Source: Prevotella multiformis DSM 16608
Lineage (GTDB): Bacteria > Bacteroidota > Bacteroidia > Bacteroidales > Bacteroidaceae
NCBI RefSeq assembly: GCF_000191065.1
Contig: NZ_GL872282.1
Coordinates: 1,144,649-1,178,387 of the forward strand
DNA length: 33,739 nucleotides
Direction: 5' to 3'
Under the pieces are notes generated by a model. That model saw nothing but the letters and a program-made list of their open reading frames with translations. It was not told where the DNA came from and did not search any database. Shown in pieces: positions 22,838-32,256 of the stretch (within the stretch, counting starts at the first letter, position 1; every line of letters starts with the position of its first letter). A program made the translations under genes and the position numbers.

Positions 22838-23426
22838 GGTTCCTCCGTTAACTGCATAGATTGGAAATAAAGGCTTATGCACTTGCATGGTATGGCTATC
22901 CAAAGTTAGATGGTCTTATAAAGGAGGAAAAAATGCAGAAAAGACAAATGGATACGATGCCTGTCCATCAGCCTGTCTTTCCGTCTTCTACAGACAACTT
23001 ATTCCCATATCATCGGTGTTTGTAATCTGTTTTCATGCAACCAAAGCTGACACATGCTCTGTTAGCTTCTAAAAGATGCCTGATTGGCTTGCAACAGGTG
23101 CCCTTTTAGCGTGTTACCAACGCCCTTTTGAAGTCCAATCAGGCACCTTTTAAAAACGACTTGACAACCTGTTGATTTACTGTCGGTTACAAACTTGCTT
23201 TTTTGTTTTTGTCTTTTATATTTGCAGAAGATTTGTTTGAAATTATGTAATAACTTTTCAAAACCTTATCTGCATTTCCAGCATATTAAATTTAAAAGAT
23301 TTTTGTATTGGAGGATGATGATGGAATAGCCAGTTGACAGTCTTGGCTATGTTTTTGTTGAATGAATAGTTTCGGTTCTTCCGTTAAAGCTATACGGAAA
23401 GCATCCACGCATTTAACGGAAGAATC
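22838..23426. repeat. ~589-bp repeat element with inverted ends, copy 2
   Basis: Aligns along its whole length with 12541-13146, including the runs CATCGGTGTTTGTAA, GCTGACACATGCTCT and CGCCCTTTTGAAGTCCAATC. The left end is more diverged (GGTTCCTCCGTTAACTGCAT) than the right (CATCCACGCATTTAACGGAA, from 23402). The inner hairpin at the right end is better preserved here: GGTTCTTCCGTTAAA (23374-23388) against TTTAACGGAAGAATC. No T-run follows. It sits directly upstream of the ettA promoter. Confidence 0.75.
23195..23224 (+). promoter_or_regulatory. Complete promoter match inside repeat copy 2
   Basis: TTG (23195-23197), 19 bp, TATATTTG (23217-23224). It points toward the right end of the element and the antisense side of the LRR gene. 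A similar but weaker version exists in copy 1. Confidence 0.45.
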
Positions 23427-23512
23427 TGAAAGTGTGCCCTGTTGAACCGTCCATTCGATGGGATTGCCTTGACGTAATCAGAGTCGGAGTCGCTCGACTG
23501 TTGCAGTCTACA

Positions 23513-23552
23513 CCGCCCTGTCTCTCTGTCTTTCAGGAGAGAAACAGGGCGG
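23513..23552. terminator. Hairpin downstream of the LRR gene
   Basis: CCGCCCTGT (23513-23521) pairs with ACAGGGCGG (23544-23552), with further pairing in the loop (TCTC/GAGA). The plus strand continues GTTTCTT. On the minus strand there is no T-run, so its value as a terminator for the LRR operon is uncertain. The rest of 23427-23639 shows nothing coding. Confidence 0.45.
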
Positions 23553-23639
23553 GTTTCTTGCGGTTGCCTTATGTGGCGAAAGGGCTATATCGTTGCCCAA
23601 TCGCCAGATCGGGCGTCGTGCCAAATGTTTTTCTTTCTT

Positions 23640-25244
23640 TTACTGATTTGGAGAATCGGCCAGCACTTTCCGTGCGCTTCCATCACTCATCTTGATGATA
23701 TTCAGGCCGCGTGTCCTGTGCTGGAGCTTTCTGCCATCGATGCTGTATATGCCCGTTTCTACAACGTCGGTTGCCCTCTTGGTGACATTCTTGACAGATG
23801 TCGGTGTCAGATCGCCTACAATGCTGTCAAACAGACTTGACCCGAAGATGTCGTCTTGTTCGTATTTTCTTTCCGCTCCTCCCACAACGTGCAAGGTCAC
23901 ACTGTTGTCGAAGGTGTTGAAAGCGCCGGCTGCACAGGTAGGCGGTTCAGGGGCATAGATAGAAACGTCCGTGAGGGAAGTGTTGTAAACGGCAAAGATG
24001 TCATTACCTATATACGTCAGCGTGCTTGGCAAAGTGACGCTCTCCAGGCTGCCGCAGGCTCCGAAGGTGGCATCCTCCAGCCGGGTGATGCCCTCCGGAA
24101 GGGTGATCCGGCTTAGGTCTGTATAGTAGAAACAGCTGCTTCCGATGCTCCTGATCGTTTTGGGAAGTTCTATTTCCTCCAGTCCACTGAAGAGGAACGC
24201 ATCTTTTCCGATGGTTTCAGTACCTTCGTTGACCGTTACCCTGGCAAGATTTTTCTCGCGTTTTTCTTTTCCTTTCATCCCGGCATGGGCATTCTGACCG
24301 CCCGCCTGGGAAAAGGCACCGTCGGCAATCTGTCTGACCGTAGCCGGAGTGGTATAGCTTTTTCCGTCCTTGGAAGCCGGATAGGTCCACAAGACTGACC
24401 TGTCTTTGCTGAAGAGTACGCCGTCAACTGCTGTGAAAGAAGGATTTTCCGATGCCACTTCAATCTTTTGCAGCGCATAAGTCATACTAAATACTTCACT
24501 GCCGATATGGGTGACAGAAGCGGGAATACGGACAGCCGTGACCTTCTTCAACGGAGAGAAGGCCTCATCACCGATGCTCTCCATGTCCTGCGGGACTTCC
24601 ACGATGCCCTCGGACATATTGAAACATTGCAGTACCTTATGTCTGCTGACATCGCAAAGCATGTACCCAATCATCTTGAAGACGGTGTTGGCAGGGTCGA
24701 CCTTCACTTCCGTATAATCTTTGCTGCCTGCAAAAGCCGCATCTCCGATATACTTTACAGAGGCCGGTATCGTCAGGGTCTTACTGTGAGTACTGTAGAA
24801 GGCACGCTTCCCAATGCTCTCCAGGCCATTGTTCAACACTACCGAAATCAGGTCGCAGTTCTGGAAGGCATTGTCAGAAATGGTCCTGAGCGTCTTCGGG
24901 AAGTAAATATACATGAAATAAGTCAGGTTCTGGAAGCAGCCTTCGGGTATGCTTTCAAACTCCGCATCATGCAAATTCGCCGAATGCAGGTCCGTCAGCG
25001 AACCTCCTTTCGCAAGTCTGGCCAGGAACTTCAGGTCAGCATCATTCATCGGTCCGGTGACTTTGATGCCCTGGACATGTACGTCACCATAGAGTTCCAT
25101 CACGGTCTGTTCCAGCGTGCCGGCCTTGGTCAGCTGTACAACACGCTGATTGAAATAGGCATCAGTGGGAACTTTGTAATCGTCCTGTGCAAAGACAAAC
25201 GTCGTACTGAACAAGACGAAGAGGGTAAGTAAGATCTTTTTCAT
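23640..25244 (-). CDS. BspA-like leucine-rich-repeat surface protein
   Basis: 534 residues from the ATG at 25244 (an upstream in-frame start at 25286 has no signal-peptide logic). Type I signal peptide ending VFAQ. The body holds at least five BspA-type LRR_5 repeats, for example LTIPASVKYIGDAAFAGS, VRIPASVTHIGSEVF, IELPKTIRSIGSSCFY and VTLPSTLTYIGNDIF. BspA-type proteins bind host matrix proteins or other bacteria in oral Bacteroidetes. The C-terminal ~40 residues (YSIDGRKLQHRTRGLNIIKM...) match the tail of the secreted protein at 10864-12420 and look like a type IX-type sorting tail. Last gene of a four-gene operon, 58 bp after the DUF6850-like gene. Confidence 0.82.
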   Translation of the reverse strand: MKKILLTLFVLFSTTFVFAQDDYKVPTDAYFNQRVVQLTKAGTLEQTVMELYGDVHVQGIKVTGPMNDADLKFLARLAKGGSLTDLHSANLHDAEFESIPEGCFQNLTYFMYIYFPKTLRTISDNAFQNCDLISVVLNNGLESIGKRAFYSTHSKTLTIPASVKYIGDAAFAGSKDYTEVKVDPANTVFKMIGYMLCDVSRHKVLQCFNMSEGIVEVPQDMESIGDEAFSPLKKVTAVRIPASVTHIGSEVFSMTYALQKIEVASENPSFTAVDGVLFSKDRSVLWTYPASKDGKSYTTPATVRQIADGAFSQAGGQNAHAGMKGKEKREKNLARVTVNEGTETIGKDAFLFSGLEEIELPKTIRSIGSSCFYYTDLSRITLPEGITRLEDATFGACGSLESVTLPSTLTYIGNDIFAVYNTSLTDVSIYAPEPPTCAAGAFNTFDNSVTLHVVGGAERKYEQDDIFGSSLFDSIVGDLTPTSVKNVTKRATDVVETGIYSIDGRKLQHRTRGLNIIKMSDGSARKVLADSPNQ

Positions 25245-25277
25245 ACGCAATTGATATTTAATAAATGAATTCATTAC

Positions 25278-25299
25278 AGGAGGCAATGCGTTGCCGCCT
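25278..25299. other. Small hairpin between the DUF6850-like and LRR genes
   Basis: AGGAGGCAA (25278-25286) and TTGCCGCCT (25291-25299) pair with one mismatch around a 4-nt loop. No T-run follows on the minus strand. It could lower or separate expression of the LRR gene from the genes before it. Confidence 0.35.
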
Positions 25300-25302
25300 G
25301 CC

Positions 25303-26859
25303 TCAAAGTGTTACGCCCATTGAAATTTCAAGATTGTGGCCATGCTGGTGGTTGTCGTACCACCTGCGCCCCAGCTGCATCTGCATGAAAGCGGAAGTCA
25401 GGGACCTGACAAGTCTGAAATCATAGCGGATGTGAAGGCCTGCGTCCCAATAGCTTGCCTGCTGCATGAATGCGTTGTTGCGGAACATCCCGACGGACTT
25501 GTCGAACACCTGGGGTTCAGTGAAGACAAAATGATGGTGGACCTGCCTGCCTACATGAGACAGGAAGCCTACCGACAGCAGACTTCTTGAGAACATTCTC
25601 GACAGATCCAGTTTCAAGGAAGGTACGAGAAAAGCTGTTTTCAGTTGCCGAACAGGGGTCAGGTACTGCGTATTGTCTACGTCATAAGCCAGTCTCGGCA
25701 GCATGACGAGCCAAATGGCAGGTGTGAATTTATATAACGCCGAGAGCGACAACTGCATGCCCTGGTGCTGGTAAATGAAAGGTCTGGAGCTTGCTATCTC
25801 CTTGTAATTTGTCAGTCCGCTGTCATAATAGCGTTCCTGCCCCTCTCTTTTCGTTGTCTCGGCGGAGAATGTTGCCTTGCAGTCCCACTGTCTCCATTGC
25901 CCTGTCCAGCTTAGTTCACCTCTCCACTTCGTCTGGAAAACATCACAGATCGGAATGTCACGTTCGGAGGAAAGCCGTTTCTGGATGTTCTCATACTCGA
26001 GATCCGTTGAAGCCTGCAGCCCGAGTCCGTCCTTCGTATGTGTGGACAGCCCCGCCGAGTAATTTCCACCTTCATACTTCACGCCGTTCTGCAATCCTTT
26101 GAAACGGAAATACTGCATGCCCAGACCGGTGAGATGATACAGGACACGGTTGCCCTGCGGGTTCATAAACTGTACGTCACTCTGCTGTGTGTACTTCCCG
26201 ACGCCGGCATACAGTCCTACGACACGCCGTGCAGACACAGCATAGCCTCCTCCAAAATGCAGCTGTACGTCAAGTGTCGTGTTCTTGGGACGTGGGTCAC
26301 GGTCGCGGTACTCTATTGTAGAGCGGTAACTCATCTCAGCTCCTATGGAGAGTCTGTTCATCTGGTGTGCATACCCACCCCTGAACAAATAGTACTCGCG
26401 CCGCATTGATACAGTGGCTGTATCGGCAATGACGTAAGGGAACACACGCTGGTAATCGCTGTTCAGATTCCATGATATACCCTGCCTGCTGCCGTTCTCA
26501 TAGACGGCTTCCCCCCATGCCACAGACTTCTTGCTGATTCTTAAGTGCGACTGTACTCTGAAGAACATCAACTCCGCACCGGTCCCCTGCTGCGCATCGA
26601 CCGCGAGAGACGCTCCGTCATGGCGGTAGCCGGCCTGTACCTGCGAAAGGCTGGGAGTAAATTCATTCAGATTGGAGACTATGTCTGATGGGTTCAAGTA
26701 GCTCAAAGAAGGCAGCCGGAGGGTAGTCTCCCGTACAGCTTCCAATGAATGTGAATGCGAAGACAGGGACGGCTGTATGTGCTCTTGTGCGGCTCCACAG
26801 AGAGGGGAGACGCACAGAAGCACAAAGAGGGAATACCGGCATGGCCTATTTGAAGACAT
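25303..26859 (-). CDS. DUF6850-like outer-membrane beta-barrel protein
   Basis: 518 residues from the ATG at 26859 (MSSNRPC, followed by a signal peptide ending CGAAQ). A start at 26913 would overlap the previous gene by 68 bp and puts 18 extra residues ahead of the signal peptide, so it was rejected; the chosen overlap is 14 bp. The body is a series of amphipathic beta strands (RREYYLFRGGYAHQMNRLSIGAEMSYR, YAVSARRVVGLYAGVGKY) ending in a short hydrophobic strand (LEISMGVTL), typical of an outer-membrane barrel. The DUF6850 name comes from recall of the family and its neighbours. Function unknown; context suggests a partner in uptake or attachment. Confidence 0.72.
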   Translation of the reverse strand: MSSNRPCRYSLFVLLCVSPLCGAAQEHIQPSLSSHSHSLEAVRETTLRLPSLSYLNPSDIVSNLNEFTPSLSQVQAGYRHDGASLAVDAQQGTGAELMFFRVQSHLRISKKSVAWGEAVYENGSRQGISWNLNSDYQRVFPYVIADTATVSMRREYYLFRGGYAHQMNRLSIGAEMSYRSTIEYRDRDPRPKNTTLDVQLHFGGGYAVSARRVVGLYAGVGKYTQQSDVQFMNPQGNRVLYHLTGLGMQYFRFKGLQNGVKYEGGNYSAGLSTHTKDGLGLQASTDLEYENIQKRLSSERDIPICDVFQTKWRGELSWTGQWRQWDCKATFSAETTKREGQERYYDSGLTNYKEIASSRPFIYQHQGMQLSLSALYKFTPAIWLVMLPRLAYDVDNTQYLTPVRQLKTAFLVPSLKLDLSRMFSRSLLSVGFLSHVGRQVHHHFVFTEPQVFDKSVGMFRNNAFMQQASYWDAGLHIRYDFRLVRSLTSAFMQMQLGRRWYDNHQHGHNLEISMGVTL

Positions 26860-28153
26860 ACCATGGATCAGCCTTAACCGTCTCGAAGTCATTTTGAGAG
26901 TCGTTAGTGTCAATCAGCTTATGTTTCCTGGCATCGTATTTCCTGCGCACCGACTTGCCATAACGCTGCTGGTCATGGTCGACTGTGGAGAACCAGGCAT
27001 AGCCGTTGTCCAGTGTCGGACTGATTACATTCCATTTCTTCTTGTCTTTGATGGCCAGTACTACGGCATCTACAATCCATGTGTTGGGGACTTTTACAGC
27101 ATGGAATTTCATGTCCTTGACCGTCGTCCCGTACACGAAACGGTAAGAATAATCGTATTGGTAGTCTTTTCCGGTCGTAAAGGTATGGTTGTCCACTCCC
27201 AGGAAGCCCATGACATAGGAATAAAAACCACGGTCGTGCGGACCCCATATCGTACGTGAATAGGTATAGAGACGCTCCATGTTGGGGACATCGGGGTTGT
27301 CAATGTCAGTGACCCTCGGGTTTGTCGACTCGTCATACCATTCGAAGTTGGCCTTTGAAAGATTGAAAGAGTTGGGATTCCTGCCGGCTGTGGTATGGTC
27401 AATGGCATTGTCGCAGATAATGAGCGAAGCACCGGGCTGGACAGGATATTTCTTGTCTACACCGTGCATTCCCGGGATTTTGGTGATGTACTGTACCGGT
27501 GTTTCCTTGTCCAGAACATACGGCTTATAGTCCTGGTGTATCATCTGCTGGAAGGCACTCTCCGCAATGAACAGCCCGTCGGCATAGAGCACCTCATCCG
27601 AATTATTGGTAATTCTGAAGTACTGGTCACCGGTATATGGGTCACCACTGGGGCGGAGTGTGCGGGCGGCAAAGATTTCAGCAATCACGAAGCCATTACC
27701 CATATTGGGGAAGAACAGGTCGATGGCGAAACGAGGCAGCGTAGAAGCAGTGCTTTTCACCAAGGACTGGTTCATCAGATTGCCACGGACAATGCTTTTA
27801 GTCTTCAGCTTGCTGTGATGAACGGCATTAGCCTCAAGCTCTACATTGTAAAGCCCTTCAGCGATATTGAGCGTATCAATACTGATGGACGACTGCAGTT
27901 TCCCCTCCGCATCAAGGCATTTGACGGACGGAACGGTAAAGGTGCTGTCCCTTCCTGTTGACACATTATGTACCTTTACCTTGATGGAGACAAGGGAATC
28001 GACACCGCTGAATGCCTGGGACAGGCTGATGTCAAGTCCGAACTTGGCATAGTTCACGGCAGAACCGCCAGGAGAAACATCATCATTGGTGCAGGAGTTG
28101 AAAAGAACTGACACCAATATGATGGCAAAGAAAGTTTTGATTAACGTTTTCAT
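26846..28153 (-). CDS. DUF4876-domain lipoprotein
   Basis: 435 residues with a lipobox (LFNSC, Cys21). The N-terminal ~130 residues look like a beta-sandwich (LDISLSQAFSGVDSLVSIKVKVHNVSTGRDSTF), and the rest contains FVIAEIFAARTLRPSGDPYTGDQYFRITNNS, close to lamin-tail-like surface domains. DUF4876 proteins are usually encoded beside TonB-dependent receptors, as here (22 bp downstream of the receptor). By analogy with SusD-type partners it may sit on the outer membrane and capture a ligand, but it is not a SusD homologue. Ligand unknown. Confidence 0.8.
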   Translation of the reverse strand: MKTLIKTFFAIILVSVLFNSCTNDDVSPGGSAVNYAKFGLDISLSQAFSGVDSLVSIKVKVHNVSTGRDSTFTVPSVKCLDAEGKLQSSISIDTLNIAEGLYNVELEANAVHHSKLKTKSIVRGNLMNQSLVKSTASTLPRFAIDLFFPNMGNGFVIAEIFAARTLRPSGDPYTGDQYFRITNNSDEVLYADGLFIAESAFQQMIHQDYKPYVLDKETPVQYITKIPGMHGVDKKYPVQPGASLIICDNAIDHTTAGRNPNSFNLSKANFEWYDESTNPRVTDIDNPDVPNMERLYTYSRTIWGPHDRGFYSYVMGFLGVDNHTFTTGKDYQYDYSYRFVYGTTVKDMKFHAVKVPNTWIVDAVVLAIKDKKKWNVISPTLDNGYAWFSTVDHDQQRYGKSVRRKYDARKHKLIDTNDSQNDFETVKADPWYVFK

Positions 28154-28175
28154 ATCTGTCTGTTTATAATTAGGT

Positions 28176-30944
28176 TTATATCTTCAGTCCCATTTCCATT
28201 CCAAAATAAGGCGAGAACGTACGGCGTACAGTAAACCCGTTCACCTCATAATCAGGGGCAATGTAAAGTACCCTGTCGGCAAAGAAAGACAAGGAAAGAT
28301 GCTTGCCGAACCTTTTTGTCGCCTTGAAATTGACCAGCATATAGCTGCGTTCCCTATTGCTCATGTCCTGTCCTGCCGTACCGCTCAGTATAAGCCAGCG
28401 CAGGTAAGGGTCGTTCTTGTCGGCTTCGGTATAAGGATGTACCGTACCTGTGATGTCCATATAGCCCATGGGGACACTTGAGGTTGGCGGGCGTTTCGTG
28501 CTGCTCATCCAGAAACATTCAGACGTTGCCGACAGAATCAGTCCCAGTCTGTCGATATACGAGTCAAAGATGAAATTAGATGTAAAGATCTGTTTGTCAT
28601 ATCTATCCGTATTCAGATAGTATCCGGCATATCTGTCGGCAACAGCCACACCGCCGACAACCACATTGGGTGCGGATCTGAACAGCGGAATGCTGTTCTC
28701 GTATACGGTCCTGAACCATGCTCCGTTCACGGTTATGCGGGTCTGGATGACAGGTATGCGCGGTGAGGAATACTGGAACTCTATGCCCCGCTTCTTTATC
28801 CTTGATCCGTTTTCGGTCGTTCCGTAACCGTCTAAGATGGTATCGGTAACAGATGGCAGGGCATCCAAGGCCGGCGGTCCGGTGAGTTTTGATGGGTCGA
28901 TAACCGACGTAGCGTATTTCCTGTAAGTAAACGGACGTATTGTCGTGGTGCTTCTGAAGCCGTCCTTCATGTCTTCCTGGAAATAGGTAAGGTTGAAATG
29001 ATGCGCACCTCTGTCTACTCCCATGCGTATTTCCCATTTCCTGTTGCGTGCCGGCTGCAGGTCGGGATTGACGGGATTCAGCTTGTACGTGCGGATATGG
29101 ATACGTTTGTATTCGGGGCGGATGTCCCAGTAGTTCAGTTCCGTAATGTCCTTATAGATATAGTCAGGGTACAGATCAAGGATTGTCGGCATCTTCGTCA
29201 TCATTCCGAAGCCGCCGGAGACATAGCACCTGAAGCCTGCAAACTGCGGAAAGTCCCATTGGGCATTGATACGTGTGTCGGTGAAGATTCTGCCGTGTAT
29301 GGCGTAATAGCCCGGGATGTTGAGCAGCTGGGTAGTACGGATGCCGCCCATCAGCGTCAACCGGTGTCTGCCGACAGGCATGGTCGCATTGTCTTCCGCA
29401 TAGAAAGACAGGATATCCGTTGCCGGGATTTCCTTGTACGATCGGGGACGGCGGGCTGTTGAAGCATGCAGGGGTCTTGTGATGTCGAATATCTGTCCTC
29501 TCCCATAGTTTTTGTTGAGCTGGAATTCTGCACCTGCCGTTATACGGTGGCGCATGGATGCAGTCCGTGCCGCCCATTCCGTCTCACCTCTGACAGTACT
29601 GTAGAACGGAATGCCTTCTACACGGTAGTCGCACACATACTGGAACGGCAGGAACAGTCCGTCGTACTCACCGCTCTCATAAGCCAGCGGGACGGCATAG
29701 TCCCGTTGCAAGGCGACGGCCTCGGTCTGGTGTATTCGGTCGAAGGCAATACTGGCGGCATAGGTCAGCAATGCACTTCTGAATCCGGTCTGCTCCTTTC
29801 TCCTGAACATGAGCTGCTGGTTCAGTCCCATCTTGAGGTACGAGGACCGGTAACGGTCGTCTTTATGTATCTGGATCTCCGGATCCGTCTTCACATTGTC
29901 TATGTTCAGGGCATAGTCCGTAGCTCCGTTCCATTCAAGAACATAATGTCTGCCCAATTCCCACTTGCGCTGCAGGCGGGCTGAGAAGGTGAGGCGGCGA
30001 TAGGTCTCGAACCTGTTCCTCGGTTCTTTGCGGGCATCGAGCAGACCGCCGTCTACATTCAGGTTCCACTTCCCCGATAACAGGAAACCTTTTCCCAGCG
30101 ACACCAGTTTTCCGTATTCGTCGGCCTTAAGGCGGAGCTGCAAGGGCGATTGTGTATGCTTTCTCGTGATGCTGATCAGTCCGCTCGTCAGTTCCCCGTA
30201 TTTTACGGACGGTATGCCGCGGATGATTTCCACTTTCTCGATGTTGTCAGTAGGTATTTCCCGCATATCCACACCGTAGCTCGTGTGGTTTCTGCTGTTA
30301 TCGGCATCCCCCTGGAATGTACCCGCAATGTACTGCATATTGGCATCCGTGCCGATGGCCTGTCCGTCTATCACGAACTTCGTACCCAACGAGGAGGTGG
30401 CATACTGTGAGCTTGGAGAACCCGCCTCGCGCAACGTAATGACATTGGCACTGCCCAGCGAAGGTGGCTTCGTCATTCCACCGGGCAGCAGTGCCAGCAG
30501 ATCGGCAAACGAGGAAGGCTGCAGATGTTCCATGGCAGTCTGTCCGATGATGGTGGCGCTTGTCATCCCTTTCTGTTCGGATGCTGTCACCACTACTTCT
30601 TTCATGGATTGCCTCTTCGCGGACATATAAATCCGTATGGGACCGGATGCCTGGATCTGTATGGTGGTGTCAGCAGGCTGGTAACCGACAGCTGTAACAT
30701 GAAGATGCAGGACATCTGCCGGGAGGTTTTTCATGACAAAATGACCGGCTGCGTCTGATACCGTTCCCCCCAGCAGTTTCTTCTGCCGGTACGCACGTAT
30801 TGTCGCACCGGCCACCTCCTGTGCGTCATCGGAGGCGGTGACCGTCCCATGTAGGAGAAATGCAGGAGGGGAACCGTCTTGCTGTGCCTTGACAGCTTCA
30901 GCTATCAACAGCAACACGACAATAATGTAGGTAGACTTAGCCAT
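28176..30944 (-). CDS. TonB-dependent outer-membrane receptor with carboxypeptidase-like N-terminal domain
   Basis: 922 residues from the ATG at 30944. A TTG at 30992 is the -33 element of the promoter and was rejected. Signal peptide (cleavage near VKAQ), then a carboxypeptidase-regulatory-like domain (~30-105, VAGATIRAYRQKKLLGGTVSDAAGHFVMKNLP), a plug (~115-250, with FVIDGQAIG and IEKVEIIRGIPSVKYGELTSGLI) and a barrel to the end. The plug is the standard TonB plug, not the SusC form; no SusD gene follows. Such receptors import metal chelates, vitamins or glycans. The substrate cannot be read from sequence. First gene of the operon. Confidence 0.88.
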   Translation of the reverse strand: MAKSTYIIVVLLLIAEAVKAQQDGSPPAFLLHGTVTASDDAQEVAGATIRAYRQKKLLGGTVSDAAGHFVMKNLPADVLHLHVTAVGYQPADTTIQIQASGPIRIYMSAKRQSMKEVVVTASEQKGMTSATIIGQTAMEHLQPSSFADLLALLPGGMTKPPSLGSANVITLREAGSPSSQYATSSLGTKFVIDGQAIGTDANMQYIAGTFQGDADNSRNHTSYGVDMREIPTDNIEKVEIIRGIPSVKYGELTSGLISITRKHTQSPLQLRLKADEYGKLVSLGKGFLLSGKWNLNVDGGLLDARKEPRNRFETYRRLTFSARLQRKWELGRHYVLEWNGATDYALNIDNVKTDPEIQIHKDDRYRSSYLKMGLNQQLMFRRKEQTGFRSALLTYAASIAFDRIHQTEAVALQRDYAVPLAYESGEYDGLFLPFQYVCDYRVEGIPFYSTVRGETEWAARTASMRHRITAGAEFQLNKNYGRGQIFDITRPLHASTARRPRSYKEIPATDILSFYAEDNATMPVGRHRLTLMGGIRTTQLLNIPGYYAIHGRIFTDTRINAQWDFPQFAGFRCYVSGGFGMMTKMPTILDLYPDYIYKDITELNYWDIRPEYKRIHIRTYKLNPVNPDLQPARNRKWEIRMGVDRGAHHFNLTYFQEDMKDGFRSTTTIRPFTYRKYATSVIDPSKLTGPPALDALPSVTDTILDGYGTTENGSRIKKRGIEFQYSSPRIPVIQTRITVNGAWFRTVYENSIPLFRSAPNVVVGGVAVADRYAGYYLNTDRYDKQIFTSNFIFDSYIDRLGLILSATSECFWMSSTKRPPTSSVPMGYMDITGTVHPYTEADKNDPYLRWLILSGTAGQDMSNRERSYMLVNFKATKRFGKHLSLSFFADRVLYIAPDYEVNGFTVRRTFSPYFGMEMGLKI

Positions 30945-30961
30945 TAGAATTGATTTGGTGG

Positions 30962-30992
30962 CAAAGTTAAGAAGATGAGACACTCCTGTCAA
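30962..30992 (-). promoter_or_regulatory. Bacteroidetes-type promoter for the TonB receptor operon
   Basis: On the minus strand TTG (30992-30990) and TAACTTTG (30969-30962) are 20 bp apart. The leader before the ATG at 30944 would be about 12 nt. No Fur-like or other operator was recognised nearby. Confidence 0.75.
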
Positions 30993-31461
30993 TACCTAAA
31001 AGACATGATTTTATACAATTATGATGGGCGAATCTCCTGTCTTTGCTTCACGAATGGGGGGAGAGGTACACGTTCAGAACCCTAAATAAAATGACAGAAG
31101 TCGGTGTCAACAGCGTTTCAAAGGTGGAAGTCCCTTGACATAATCTATGATTGCCGTCCGATAAAGCTTAAATGGTAGTTTCTGAAAATTGCCTTTGCTG
31201 AATTTAATCAAAAAGTGAAAGGTCGTTGACAATACTCCTATTAGGGACAGGCCAGCGTGGATTTTTAGAGTATGCCCGATGATATTTTGTTCTGTACGGA
31301 GGATCTTTCCTTCTCCTCAGAACAGACAATTCTGTGTTGTCTGGGGGATGGCCGGTCTCCTGAACAAATAAGTTTTGTCAGCTTTTTAGCGATGAGTGGT
31401 TTTCGCTCAGTTGTCATGTTGTTAAGGTGTTGAGGAGGCACACGGCTGGAATTAAAGCTTC
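30993..31461. other. Gene-poor stretch between the TonB operon and the NERD gene
   Basis: No intact gene is supported. On the minus strand a frame from about 31290 to the stop at 31107-31109 stays open for ~60 codons without a start and reads like real protein (for example FHFLIKFSKGNFQKLPFKLY). A 50-codon ORF with an ATG at 31417 ends at 31265 in another frame. These may be pieces of a decayed gene. No terminator with a T-tract was seen. Confidence 0.4.
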
Positions 31462-32241
31462 TTAAGAGGCACCGCCTTTCATCAATGTTTGCTCGTTTAA
31501 TGTGTAATGACATTCCGGATAATTGCAGCATCCCCAGAAAGCTCCGTATTTTCCTTGTCTGTGAACAAGGGTTCCTCCGCAACGAGGACAGATGCCCTGC
31601 ATGATTATAGCTTTTCGCTCTCTGATACCATCTTTTATCTGGTTAACATGATTCGATGCAGTCTCGCTTGTTTCAAAGCTCGAATAAGATAACTTGTTGA
31701 TTATAGTGGTCAGGATTTCTTCTGTAAGAACTATTTTCCGATAAGCCTTTATGGTGCTTAACAACTGACGGGCATAAATAACATAGTGGTTCGGATAATG
31801 TCCTTTTATAGTTGCTCTCCCAGTGAAAACAACTATCGGCACAAAATATAGCATGGGAAAGCCGAACAAGGATTGCAGAGCTTTCACATGGCTGTAATTC
31901 TGTAATAGGGGATTGTAGAATCTATATTTTGTTCCGTATTTGTTCTTCGTCCAATATTGGGCATTCTCACTGCCGTAAATCCAACCGCTATAATTTTTTG
32001 TCTCTATTACAAATATCCCATAAGGCGACAAGATGACATGATCGATCTGGGTGCTCTTTCCGTTTTCCTCAATATAGATATTATTGAATACGGTGTATTC
32101 GTCAGGTAGAAATTTGAGGATTATTGATACGGCTTTCTCTCCAATCCACCCTCTGACTTTTGCTTGGATTAAACGTAAGACAAGGCGGACAGCAAGTATC
32201 ACGACAATCGCAGTAATCAATAAAAAAAATAGAGTTTTCAT
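31462..32241 (-). CDS. NERD (nuclease-related) domain protein with C-terminal zinc ribbon
   Basis: 259 residues. An N-terminal membrane segment (~3-23) is followed by a NERD domain (~30-145) with the endonuclease-like core: Glu35 (GEKA), Asp67 (TQIDHVIL), Glu80 and Lys82 (VIETKNY). A topoisomerase-type zinc ribbon ends the protein (C218, C221, C238/C239, C244). NERD proteins are thought to process DNA and are often found in mobile or defence-associated regions; the membrane anchor suggests it acts at the inner membrane. The gene is AT-rich compared with the window average and begins 15 bp after a broken gene on the same strand. Confidence 0.82.
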   Translation of the reverse strand: MKTLFFLLITAIVVILAVRLVLRLIQAKVRGWIGEKAVSIILKFLPDEYTVFNNIYIEENGKSTQIDHVILSPYGIFVIETKNYSGWIYGSENAQYWTKNKYGTKYRFYNPLLQNYSHVKALQSLFGFPMLYFVPIVVFTGRATIKGHYPNHYVIYARQLLSTIKAYRKIVLTEEILTTIINKLSYSSFETSETASNHVNQIKDGIRERKAIIMQGICPRCGGTLVHRQGKYGAFWGCCNYPECHYTLNEQTLMKGGAS

Positions 32242-32256
32242 TTACGATGTTTGTTT

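Noticed and set aside
31265..31582. 105-codon minus-strand ORF overlapping the end of the NERD gene
   Set aside because: Overlaps the zinc-ribbon coding region by 120 bp in another frame and has no recognised domain; only its last 50 codons could be independent.
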